Assembly (NCBI GenBank): GCA_017612555.1
Contig: JAGAFR010000034.1
Span: 124,001-188,000 of the forward strand
Direction: 5' to 3'
Origin: Lachnospiraceae bacterium
GTDB lineage: Bacteria; Bacillota; Clostridia; Lachnospirales; Lachnospiraceae
Length of the DNA stretch: 64,000 bases
The position numbers were made by a program, and so were the translations under genes. The number at the start of each line of letters is the position of its first letter. The first letter of the stretch is position 1. A model generated the notes under the pieces. It was not told where the DNA came from, searched no databases, and was given only the letters and a program-made list of their open reading frames with translations. This document shows positions 53,724-62,399 of this stretch, in pieces.

Positions 53724-55220
53724 TTGCAGCTGGGTATCGGAAAATATAAGATCAAGATAAACAGAAGCATACGTACCGAGCTGCTTATGATCATCTGTCT
53801 GGTCGGGATAGTTCCGCAGCTGATCATAGGTCTTGTCTTTTTGAGGAATTATGAAAGGCAGTCGGTTGAATCGAGGATCAAACTCGTTCGGAATCAGTGC
53901 CTTATAATTTCGGATCATCTCTATACAAGCGGATATCTTGATGCCGCGGATAATGAGATCATCGACTCGGAGCTTGCTCAGCTCTCCAATCTGTATGACG
54001 GAAGAGTCATGATAATCAATTCGGATCTTAAGATAATCAAGGATACATATTCACTAAGCGAAGGTAAATACATGATAAGCGCCGAGGTCATAAAGGGACT
54101 GTCGGGAGAAAGTGCGAGCACATATGACGGCGATGATCATTATATCGAGATAATAACGCCGATATCATCGGGAAGAGATACAGGCGAATATGTCGGAGTT
54201 ATGTTAACCAGTGTCAGCACGTCCGAGACTGACAGCATTATAAACAGGCTCAGAAGGCTCTTTACGGTCGTTGTCGCTGCAGCTTCAGCCATTGTCATGG
54301 GAATAGCTGTTCTTGCGGCGACCAAAACGGTGGGGCAACTGAGGAAAGTGTCAACCGCGATAGACAATATCAATGAGGGTTTCGGTGAAGAAGAGATAGA
54401 TGACAATACATACAAGGAGATGGCGCAGATAAACGAAGCGTTCAATCAGCTGCTCCAGAGGATGAAGAACCTTGACAGTTCAAGAGGGGAGTTTGTTGCG
54501 AATGTCTCACATGAACTGAAAACACCGATCACATCCATAAAGATACTGGCGGAGTCCCTTACCGCCGACCCCAATGTACCCAACGAGATATACAGAGAGT
54601 TCATGGATGATATCATAACTGAGGTTGACAGGGAGGATAAGATAATAAATGATCTGCTCTCACTCGTTAAGATGGACAGGGCAGGCTCCTATCCGGTCAT
54701 CGAAAAATGTGATATCGAAGAGATGATAGACGGTATAATAAAGAGACTGTCCCCGATAGCTCAAAAAGCAAAGGTTGATATCATATTCGAGACGATACGT
54801 CCCGTCGTGGCAGAGGTTGACATAACAAAACTCTCTCTAGCCCTTACTAACATAATCGAGAACGGTATCAAATACAACCATGAAGGGGGGATCGTTAAGG
54901 TGATACTTGACAGTGAACCCATGATGTTTGTCGTGATCGTGGAGGATACCGGAATGGGGATACCCGAGGAGGACCTTCCCCACATATTTGAAAGGTTTTA
55001 CAGGGTTGATAAGTCCCATTCGCGCGATATCGGAGGAACGGGCCTTGGACTTTCGATAGCAAGAGGTGCTGTTCTTGCGCATAAAGGGGCGATCAAAGTC
55101 GACAGCACGATCGGGGAGGGAACGCGTTTTGATATAAAGATCCCCATCAGTTACATCGTCGACCCGCCTCAAACCGATATTTCGGATAAGGAGATAAAGC
55201 AGGAGGATCATGATGAGTAA
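53724..55220 (+). CDS. sensor histidine kinase
   Basis: 498 residues. Two membrane helices (about 19-36 and 175-200) frame an extracellular sensing domain; HAMP follows, then HisKA with His263 in NVSHELKTPITS, and a HATPase domain with IENGIKYN (N box), VEDTGMGIPEEDL (G1) and GGTGLGLSIA (G2). The start is TTG 53724 with AAGGAG close upstream. It overlaps the GerMN lipoprotein gene by 11 bases, so that protein may be functionally tied to the sensor. Confidence 0.95.
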   Translation: MQLGIGKYKIKINRSIRTELLMIICLVGIVPQLIIGLVFLRNYERQSVESRIKLVRNQCLIISDHLYTSGYLDAADNEIIDSELAQLSNLYDGRVMIINSDLKIIKDTYSLSEGKYMISAEVIKGLSGESASTYDGDDHYIEIITPISSGRDTGEYVGVMLTSVSTSETDSIINRLRRLFTVVVAAASAIVMGIAVLAATKTVGQLRKVSTAIDNINEGFGEEEIDDNTYKEMAQINEAFNQLLQRMKNLDSSRGEFVANVSHELKTPITSIKILAESLTADPNVPNEIYREFMDDIITEVDREDKIINDLLSLVKMDRAGSYPVIEKCDIEEMIDGIIKRLSPIAQKAKVDIIFETIRPVVAEVDITKLSLALTNIIENGIKYNHEGGIVKVILDSEPMMFVVIVEDTGMGIPEEDLPHIFERFYRVDKSHSRDIGGTGLGLSIARGAVLAHKGAIKVDSTIGEGTRFDIKIPISYIVDPPQTDISDKEIKQEDHDE

Positions 55221-56127
55221 AAAACTGACAGTCCTTATTATGATCGTATTATCCTTGCTGCTATGCTCCTGCGAACGGGATAGTGCAGCTGTGGATGATC
55301 CCGGAAAGGTAACGGTCTATGATCTGAGCCTTGATATGTCCCATATTGAGCCGAGTGAGTATATGATGACCTCCGCAAGTGACGGAGAACGTATAAAAGA
55401 ACTGCTTCAGCGCATTATCGACGGCCCGAGGGGAAACAGGATACGTTCGGCTGTCCCGGAAGAGGTTTCCAGTGTGACATATATAATCGGACCTCAGACT
55501 GTAATGGTTAATTTCAGCAGTTCGTATGACGCTGTGCCGCAGATGAGAAAGATCCTGTGCGAAGCTGCGATAGTAAGAACACTGTGCCAGCTCGACAATG
55601 TGTATGCGGTAAGCTTTTCGGTGGACGGGGTGCCTCTGTTTGATTCACAGAATGTTCCCATCGGTCTTCTGACTCCGGATTCTTTTGTGGAAAACGAGGG
55701 CTCGATGATCAATATGTATGAACGCGCGGAATTGCGGCTCTATTTTGCCAGTGAAGACGGACAGAGCCTTATTGAAAAGGTAGAGACCGTAACATATAAC
55801 GGAAATATATCGATGGACAGGCTTGTAGTGGATAACATAATTTCAGGGCCCAAGGGCACGGATGTATTTGCAACCCTTAATCCTGCGACTGTTGTCAACT
55901 CTGTAACAACTCAGGATGGCATATGTTATGTCAACCTAAGCGAAGATTTTTTGAATAAAATAACTAACGTTACCGACGAAGTCATGATATATTCTATCGT
56001 CAATTCTCTTACCGAACTTGGTAATATCAATAAAGTCCAGATACTCATAGACGGGGAGATGGACATCCGCCTGGGCGAGTATGATCTTTCTACGCCGTAT
56101 GAGCGTGATCTGGATATGATCAGGTAA
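55210..56127 (+). CDS. GerMN-domain lipoprotein
   Basis: 305 residues. Lipoprotein signal ending LLLCSC. Two GerMN domains, one around 65-150 (TVMVNFSSSYDAVPQ) and one around 175-290 (CYVNLSEDFLN), as in the spore germination protein GerM and in LpqB-like partners of two-component systems. It is directly after a sensor kinase, the same arrangement as LpqB with MtrAB, so it may modulate the kinase. Two in-frame ATGs, 55210 and 55213. Confidence 0.88.
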   Translation: MMSKKLTVLIMIVLSLLLCSCERDSAAVDDPGKVTVYDLSLDMSHIEPSEYMMTSASDGERIKELLQRIIDGPRGNRIRSAVPEEVSSVTYIIGPQTVMVNFSSSYDAVPQMRKILCEAAIVRTLCQLDNVYAVSFSVDGVPLFDSQNVPIGLLTPDSFVENEGSMINMYERAELRLYFASEDGQSLIEKVETVTYNGNISMDRLVVDNIISGPKGTDVFATLNPATVVNSVTTQDGICYVNLSEDFLNKITNVTDEVMIYSIVNSLTELGNINKVQILIDGEMDIRLGEYDLSTPYERDLDMIR

Positions 56128-56159
56128 TTGTATCTCAGGAAAAATACAACATATTAACG

Positions 56160-58556
56160 ATGAAAAGACCGATCACACGACGCCCGGTCTGTCTCATCTG
56201 TCTGATATTTCTTATGTGCGTGTATGTATTTGCGCGTTCCACGTTAGGGATTTCCCCTTATTTTGCTTCTTTTGATAACAAACCGGTTACGGTCACGGGG
56301 ATCGTTTGCGACAGGCAGATAAAGAATGAAGTGCTCACGGTGTATTTAAAGAGTGCTTCGTTTGACGGAGACGATCATACATCGGGCGTTATCTTAAAAC
56401 TGAATGATCCGGACGCGCTAAGCAGGATAAAGCTTGGCTCTACTATAGAGGCAAGAGGTGTTTTTACGCTGTTTGATGTACCCAGATGCGAGGGTCAGTT
56501 TGATATAAGGACGTATTACCTCATAAGAGGATATGAAGGGCAGGTGATCCGCGCAAGGCTTATCGGGGTATCGGAAAAATATGACTATTTCAGCCAGATG
56601 CTTCGGACTGTCAGGGACAGATCATTTGATGTTCTTCGAGAGAATATGAGCGAAGAGGACGCCGGGCTTGTTGCAGCGATGACACTCGGAGATAAGAGCG
56701 GGCTTGACCCGGATATCAAGGAACTGTATCAGCTGGCGGGAATAAGCCATATTCTCGCGCTGTCGGGACTTCACATAGCATCTGTTGGGCTTGCAGTGTT
56801 AAAGATATTGAAAAGGACCGGTATTCCGGGGAGGATAGCTGAAATCATATCTTTGTCGCTGATAGCGGTATATGCCGTCATGACCGGACTGTCGGTTTCT
56901 ACAGTCCGCGCAATGATCATGTTCGGACTGTTTGTCATTGCATCCGTTATCGGACGATCCTATGATCTGTTGTCTGCCGCGTCACTGTCAGCGATCATGA
57001 TACTTATGGAGAATCCGTACTATATTTACGATACCGGATTCTTACTTTCTTTCGGGGCAGTGCTTGGTATCGCCTGTGTATATCCGGTAATTGCAGGGAT
57101 CCCGGCTCTGATCATGAAGGGGCCATGCCGGGCGCGTATCGGCCGGGTTCTTCTGAAGACATATGAATGTATGTGCATCAGCATATCAGTAACGGTAGTT
57201 ACCCTTCCCGTGATCGCTGAGAACTATATGCAGATTTCTCTGTGCTCCGTACTCATAAATCTCATAGTCGTACCTCTTGCGGGAATGGCATTGTTTACGG
57301 GATTTTTGGGTATGATACTGGGAAATATCGGTATAAAACCACACGTTATATTGATGATAACACATTTTATTTTAAGGCTGTATGAGCTTCTGGCACAGTC
57401 GTCTACAAAAATTTACGGAAGTTTAGTTGTGTTGGGACAACCCGGGGAAATACAAAAAATAACATATGCGGTTATTGTAATATTTGTTGTAATATGGCGA
57501 AATTCTCAATTTTTCAATAACACAGGCAAAGCTAACAGCATTGACCGAAGCGGTCGAACATCCAAAGAGAATAACGGACGAAATATTAAAAAATCTCAAA
57601 ATAAAATAGCATATATTATCGAAACGGAAGAAATCAGGACCCGTCGAAGACGAAAAAATATTTTCGGATCGATCACGATGACCGGATTATTAATGATAGC
57701 GGCAGTTATTTTAACTCTTCATCCAAGACATGACATGGAGATCAGGAACGTGGATGTGGGGCAGGGAGACTGTGCGCTCGTGTGGGGAAAGGATATCCCG
57801 ACGCTTATGATAGATGCCGGCAGCAGTGATATCAAGCAGGCGGCAAAATACCGGATAATTCCGGTACTGAAGGCAAACAGGATAACAACGGTCGATATGT
57901 GCCTGATATCGCATATGGACAGCGATCATGTAAATGCACTTATCGAAATGCTTGAGGATGACTCGGACATCATAGGGATACGCAGGATGGTGATCACATC
58001 CGAGGCATGCTTTTCGGATTCGGAAAACTACTCAAGGCTTATCGCGGGTGCTGCATCAAAACACATTCCGGTTAACATAATGTCGAAGGGAGATAAGATA
58101 GAGGCCGGGAAACTGAAGATAACCTGCATCAGCCCTGACAGGATCGTGTCTGGAAATGAAGCCGGACGCATGGCGGATGAAAACGATGCATCGATGGTAT
58201 TAAGGCTTGAGAGAAGGGATCCCAAGACAGGAAAAGTGTTTTCCGCTCTTTTTACAGGCGACGCCGGCTCTTCGGTGGAAAAGAGGATAGGGGATATCGG
58301 ACCGGTTTCTTATCTTAAGGTTGCACATCACGGCAGCCGCAATTCGTCTGATCCGGAGTTTATCCGAAACACCGTACCTTCCATATCGGTCATTTCGGCC
58401 GGAGTAGACAATTCGTACGGACATCCTCATGCCGAGACGCTTGCTACGCTCAGGAGTATCGGAAGCAGAATATACTGCACGAATGAAAGCGGACAGATCA
58501 CCGTGCTCGTTGACGGAGTCAGCGCATCTGTTGCCGGTTTTTTGTCGGGTATGTAG
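56160..58556 (+). CDS. comEC: DNA internalisation protein ComEC/Rec2
   Basis: 798 residues. N-terminal membrane and OB-like part, then the competence domain with GDKSGLDPDIKELYQLAGISHILALSGLH-type sequence and many helices, then a C-terminal MBL domain: NVDVGQGDCALV, SHMDSDHVNALI, FTGDAGSSVE and VAHHGSRNSS. Forms the channel for incoming single-stranded DNA; the MBL part is proposed to degrade the other strand. An AT-rich, basic linker near residues 445-510 separates the two halves. The ribosome site is weak. Confidence 0.94.
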   Translation: MKRPITRRPVCLICLIFLMCVYVFARSTLGISPYFASFDNKPVTVTGIVCDRQIKNEVLTVYLKSASFDGDDHTSGVILKLNDPDALSRIKLGSTIEARGVFTLFDVPRCEGQFDIRTYYLIRGYEGQVIRARLIGVSEKYDYFSQMLRTVRDRSFDVLRENMSEEDAGLVAAMTLGDKSGLDPDIKELYQLAGISHILALSGLHIASVGLAVLKILKRTGIPGRIAEIISLSLIAVYAVMTGLSVSTVRAMIMFGLFVIASVIGRSYDLLSAASLSAIMILMENPYYIYDTGFLLSFGAVLGIACVYPVIAGIPALIMKGPCRARIGRVLLKTYECMCISISVTVVTLPVIAENYMQISLCSVLINLIVVPLAGMALFTGFLGMILGNIGIKPHVILMITHFILRLYELLAQSSTKIYGSLVVLGQPGEIQKITYAVIVIFVVIWRNSQFFNNTGKANSIDRSGRTSKENNGRNIKKSQNKIAYIIETEEIRTRRRRKNIFGSITMTGLLMIAAVILTLHPRHDMEIRNVDVGQGDCALVWGKDIPTLMIDAGSSDIKQAAKYRIIPVLKANRITTVDMCLISHMDSDHVNALIEMLEDDSDIIGIRRMVITSEACFSDSENYSRLIAGAASKHIPVNIMSKGDKIEAGKLKITCISPDRIVSGNEAGRMADENDASMVLRLERRDPKTGKVFSALFTGDAGSSVEKRIGDIGPVSYLKVAHHGSRNSSDPEFIRNTVPSISVISAGVDNSYGHPHAETLATLRSIGSRIYCTNESGQITVLVDGVSASVAGFLSGM

Positions 58557-58568
58557 TTACCGAAGCGA

Positions 58569-58597
58569 TTGTATTGGACCGGCTAAAATATTATAAT
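58569..58597 (+). promoter_or_regulatory. promoter of the GNAT gene
   Basis: -35 TTGTAT (58569-58574) and perfect -10 TATAAT (58592-58597) with 17-bp spacing. It places the transcript start near 58604, which excludes a TTG start at 58574 and supports ATG 58631. Confidence 0.65.
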
Positions 58598-58630
58598 CAT
58601 AATCAAGAGCTTTTGACCGGAGGGTGTGCG

Positions 58631-59494
58631 ATGGAAATAACCGCGGATTACAGGAATAATGATAAGCTTCGAAACAGTCTGTGCGATCTTGCAAAACAGA
58701 CGTTTGGGATAGACCTTACGGGTTGGTACGATGCCGGATTCTGGCAGGATGATTACATACCGTATTCCATAGCAGAGGATGGAGAGATCATATCAAACGT
58801 ATCCGTAAACGTGTGTAATATCAAGTGGAGATCAAGAGTATATCATCTTGCTCAGCTCGGAACGGTCATGACGCGAAAGGATAAGCAGCAAAGCGGTTAC
58901 TGCGAGAGTATCATGAAAAGAGTTCTTGCCGATTGCGACAGATCCTTTGAGGGTACATTTCTTTATACGGAAAGGAACATGGAAGCGTTTTATGGGAAGT
59001 TCGGATTTAAGTGTATAAAAGAGTATCAATGCCGCAAGAAGGTTAACATAACACAGAAAGCTGACTTAGAGAAAATCCCGACAACATCCAGAGAAGACAG
59101 AGCCAGAATAGTTGACATAATTCAGAACAAACCGCAGTATGGTGACAGGATAATGGTCAACAATCCGGGACTTGTCATGTTTCACATCACCGGCACGTTA
59201 TCGGAATGCGTGTACTACCTTCCGTCATGTGAGGCATATGCGGTTGCATCTGCCGAAGGCGGACACCTTATGCTCTATGCTGTCTATTCGAGTGAGAAAG
59301 TCAGTCTGGGAGAGGTCATATCTTCATTTGGCAGCAATATCAATACGGTCAGCCTGATGTTTACACCTGAGAACAATACAGGTTTTGATCAGATCATCAT
59401 TGGATCGGATACAGATGTACTGATGGCAAGGGGAGGCGTGTTTGATAACCTTGGAAGTGACAGATTCATGCTGCCTCGCATCGCACAGGCATAA
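58631..59494 (+). CDS. GNAT-family N-acetyltransferase, two-domain (Eis-like layout)
   Basis: 287 residues. The first ~140 residues carry a GNAT fold with the acetyl-CoA segment TRKDKQQSGYCESIM and FYGKFGFKCIKEY. The second half is a smaller beta-rich domain. The glycine-rich loop is atypical (QSGYCE rather than RGxGxG/A). ATG 58631 follows GGAGGG and the promoter above. Substrate unknown. Confidence 0.8.
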   Translation: MEITADYRNNDKLRNSLCDLAKQTFGIDLTGWYDAGFWQDDYIPYSIAEDGEIISNVSVNVCNIKWRSRVYHLAQLGTVMTRKDKQQSGYCESIMKRVLADCDRSFEGTFLYTERNMEAFYGKFGFKCIKEYQCRKKVNITQKADLEKIPTTSREDRARIVDIIQNKPQYGDRIMVNNPGLVMFHITGTLSECVYYLPSCEAYAVASAEGGHLMLYAVYSSEKVSLGEVISSFGSNINTVSLMFTPENNTGFDQIIIGSDTDVLMARGGVFDNLGSDRFMLPRIAQA

Positions 59495-59639
59495 GAGTCA
59501 CATTGCGGGATGAATATCACATCTTTCTCAAAAAAATCAGAAAAACAGCAAAATTAGGTATATCATTTTACTACAACATATGGTATCTTATTAGATGTGG
59601 GTGCACTTTATAGTGTGAGCACAAAGGGGAATATAAATA

Positions 59640-60242
59640 GTGTACGCGGGCTTTGAGCCCAATGAGGGTAGTAAGATGAGTGTGGAGGAGATCTTTGCAA
59701 GGATTGAGTCGTCCGAAGAGGATGAACTCAAGGATCTGAAGTTGTGGTTGTTTAAGGAAAGCATCAGACTTCGCAACGAGAGACAGGAGTTCGAGGAAAG
59801 AATAAGGGATTTCGAAAGGGAGAAGGATAATACCCTGAAGGAAAATCGCAGATACGAAGAACACCTTGCTTCGAAGATCAGGGAAATGAAGCTGGAAGAA
59901 GAACTGATCGAGAAGAAGCACGAAGTCATAAAGAGGGGTTTTGAAGAACTCGACAGAGACAGACAGGCGCTATGTGCCAGGGAATCCCTGATGAGACAGC
60001 AGGAGGCACAGCTTTCGGAAAGACTGGCGGACAGTAGCCTGTATGACAGTAAAGAAGCCGCCGATATACTGTTTCGAGGAGCAGATAACATTCTTCTTTT
60101 GAAGAAGCGATATAAGGATCTGATGAAAATGTTTCATCCCGACTGTCTCGGTGGTGACACGGAAATGGTCAAGTCGGTCAATCGTGTATATGACCGGTTG
60201 ATGGGAGAATGTGATCCGTACGGAAAAAGAAGGCGCGCTTAG
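59640..60242 (+). CDS. coiled-coil protein with C-terminal J domain
   Basis: 200 residues. Residues ~25-140 are a continuous charged coiled coil. The C-terminal ~55 residues resemble a DnaJ J domain: LLLKKRYKDLMKMFHPDCLGG-like sequence with the HPD motif that stimulates DnaK, then VNRVYDRLMG. No Gly/Phe or zinc region. It is probably a specialised DnaK recruiter. GTG start with AAAGGGG upstream. The 3' end, including the stop, is formed by the terminator stem and loop. Confidence 0.82.
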   Translation: MYAGFEPNEGSKMSVEEIFARIESSEEDELKDLKLWLFKESIRLRNERQEFEERIRDFEREKDNTLKENRRYEEHLASKIREMKLEEELIEKKHEVIKRGFEELDRDRQALCARESLMRQQEAQLSERLADSSLYDSKEAADILFRGADNILLLKKRYKDLMKMFHPDCLGGDTEMVKSVNRVYDRLMGECDPYGKRRRA

Positions 60243-60254
60243 CGCCTTCTTTTT
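60224..60254 (+). terminator. intrinsic terminator overlapping the J-domain gene's 3' end
   Basis: Perfect 13-bp stem AAAAAGAAGGCGC (60224-60236), loop GCTTA, and GCGCCTTCTTTTT (60242-60254). The upstream arm encodes the last Lys/Arg codons, and the TAG stop (60240-60242) spans the loop and stem. The A-run and T-run allow it to work on both strands. Confidence 0.92.
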
Positions 60255-60276
60255 GTTTCGAATAAGGTAAAGTGAT

Positions 60277-61587
60277 ATGAGAGCATATATAGTTCCTCAT
60301 CCTCCGATAGCGGTCCCGGAAGTCGGGCAGGATGAGATAAAAAAGATACAGGCGACTGAAGATGCTTTTGATAAGGTCGCTGAAGATATCAGACAGTATG
60401 ATCCCGAAACGGTGGTCATAATATCACCTCACGGTCCGATGTATCGTGATGCGTTTCACATAACAAAAGGCGAAAAGGGATACGGGAACCTGGCGAGGTT
60501 TAATGCCCCGGAGCCTGAAATATGCTATCACTATGATACCGAGCTGTCCGATGAGATAGCCGGTCTTTGCGAAGAGTTCGGCATTCCGTGCGTGTATTCG
60601 GAAGAAGAGGCCGAAAGCATCGATCATGGAGCGTTCGTTCCGCTATATTTCATTAATCGTAAATATGAAACACCTCTCCCGACCTTCAGGATAGTCCGTA
60701 TATCGCCGTGCCTGCTTGATGATGAAGTGCTGTATGACATGGGCTATCTGATCGAAAGAGCGATCGCGCACGTCGGAAGAAGGGCGGTGATCATCGCGAG
60801 CGGAGACCTGTCTCATAAACTGAAGGAAGACGGTCCCTACGGATATATAAAGGAAGGACCTGAGTTTGACAAAGCAGTAACAGATGTTATGAAAAGCGGG
60901 AAGCTTGAAGATTTCACCCGTATAGATAAGAAGATAAATGACAGATCAGCCAACTGCGGATATCCGGGATTTGTGATGCTGGCCGGCGCACTGCAGGATT
61001 ATAAGATAACTCCGGATTTCCTGTCTTATGAGGGGACGTTCGGTGTAGGATACGGTGTCTGCATTTTTAAATGTGAGAACTGGTACGTAAGGCTTGCCAA
61101 AGCCTCACTTGAGGAATATATAAAGACCGGACGCAGGCTTTCCGATGAAGAACGGGCCGGGTTCCCCGATTTTTTCTGCAAGGAGCAGGCGGGGGTGTTT
61201 GTGTGCATTAAGATCGAGGGACAGCTTCGAGGGTGTATAGGCACCATTCTTCCTTCATATGATGATACGCTGACTGAAACATGTGAACTTGCCATAAGTG
61301 CCGGTGTAGGAGATCCGAGGTTCAATCCGGTAAGAGTTGATGAACTTCCCATGCTCGAATACACGGTCGATGTTATGGGAGAACCGCAAAGCTCCACAAA
61401 AAGTAAGCTTGATGTGAGACGGTACGGTGTGATAGTCTCAAAGGGAGGAAGAAGAGGACTCCTCCTTCCGAATCTTGAAGGTGTCGATACTGTAGAGCAG
61501 CAGCTTGATATAGCTTGCCGGAAGGGCGGTATCGATCCGAGAGAGGACTATGATATAGAAAGATTCACGGTGGAAAGGCACACATGA
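60277..61587 (+). CDS. AmmeMemoRadiSam system proteins B and A fused (Memo-like + AMMECR1)
   Basis: 436 residues. Residues 1-265 are a Memo/LigB-type class III dioxygenase-like domain: YIVPHPPIAVPEVG, ISPHGPMYRD, DHGAFVPLYF and IASGDLSHKL. Residues ~268-436 are AMMECR1: CKEQAGVFVCIKIEGQLRGCIG, DPRFNPV and GGRRGLLLPNLEGVDT. The metal-ligand histidines in the Memo part appear retained. It overlaps the radical SAM gene by 4 bases. The system is widely conserved but its reaction is unknown; a role in metal or cofactor chemistry is inference. Confidence 0.93.
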   Translation: MRAYIVPHPPIAVPEVGQDEIKKIQATEDAFDKVAEDIRQYDPETVVIISPHGPMYRDAFHITKGEKGYGNLARFNAPEPEICYHYDTELSDEIAGLCEEFGIPCVYSEEEAESIDHGAFVPLYFINRKYETPLPTFRIVRISPCLLDDEVLYDMGYLIERAIAHVGRRAVIIASGDLSHKLKEDGPYGYIKEGPEFDKAVTDVMKSGKLEDFTRIDKKINDRSANCGYPGFVMLAGALQDYKITPDFLSYEGTFGVGYGVCIFKCENWYVRLAKASLEEYIKTGRRLSDEERAGFPDFFCKEQAGVFVCIKIEGQLRGCIGTILPSYDDTLTETCELAISAGVGDPRFNPVRVDELPMLEYTVDVMGEPQSSTKSKLDVRRYGVIVSKGGRRGLLLPNLEGVDTVEQQLDIACRKGGIDPREDYDIERFTVERHT

Positions 61588-62399
61588 TCTGCAGCAACTG
61601 CTCCCATAATTGTGATATTCCGGAAGGAATGACCGGAGTATGTCATGCAAGAAGTGTCCGTGGCGGTAAGGTCGTACCCGATAACTACGGAAAAGTCACA
61701 TCCCTTGCACTTGATCCCATCGAAAAGAAACCGCTTGCGATGTTTAACCCGGGAACACGGATACTGTCCGTCGGTTCATACGGGTGCAACATGCGTTGCA
61801 TGTGGTGCCAGAACGATTCCATATCGCGAGGCCCGGTTGAATGCGACAGCCTGACGAGCGAAGAACTCATTGCCATAGCATGTGATACAAGGAGCCGTGG
61901 CAATATCGGGATCGCCTATACGTATAATGAACCCTCTGTCGGATATGAATATGTACTTGACTGCGCAAGGCTTGCCAAAGATAATGGTCTTGTCAACGTA
62001 ATGGTGACCAACGGGATGCTTTCCCGCGACAGGTTTGATGAACTGATCCGTTACATGGATGCATATAATATAGATCTGAAGACCGGTAAAGCTGACAGAT
62101 ACGCATCTATCGGCGGAGACCTTGATCTGATCTTTGGTAACATAAGAAGTGCCGTGGAGCACGGAAGACACGTTGAACTGACGACGCTCGTCGTTCCGGG
62201 GTTTAACGATGATGAGGATGATTTTTCGGCCATCATATCGATGATAGCCGGGCTAGATCCGAAGATACCGCTTCATATTACGCGATTTTTCCCTGCGGGT
62301 ATGATGAAAACCGCCATGCCGACCGAACTTGACATCATGTACAGGTTTCGCGATATGGCGCTGGCAAGACTGGATAATGTATTTCTTGGAAATGTATGA
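61584..62399 (+). CDS. amrS: AmmeMemoRadiSam system radical SAM enzyme
   Basis: 271 residues. The radical SAM cluster is Cys68-X3-Cys72-X2-Cys75 (GCNMRCMWCQND), with GIAYTYNEPSV and MVTNGM as SAM-binding elements. An extra N-terminal Cys set (CSNCSHNC and GVC) suggests an auxiliary cluster or zinc site, common in this subgroup, which resembles pyruvate formate-lyase activating enzymes. Tight coupling to the Memo-AMMECR1 fusion fits one pathway. Confidence 0.93.
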   Translation: MICSNCSHNCDIPEGMTGVCHARSVRGGKVVPDNYGKVTSLALDPIEKKPLAMFNPGTRILSVGSYGCNMRCMWCQNDSISRGPVECDSLTSEELIAIACDTRSRGNIGIAYTYNEPSVGYEYVLDCARLAKDNGLVNVMVTNGMLSRDRFDELIRYMDAYNIDLKTGKADRYASIGGDLDLIFGNIRSAVEHGRHVELTTLVVPGFNDDEDDFSAIISMIAGLDPKIPLHITRFFPAGMMKTAMPTELDIMYRFRDMALARLDNVFLGNV

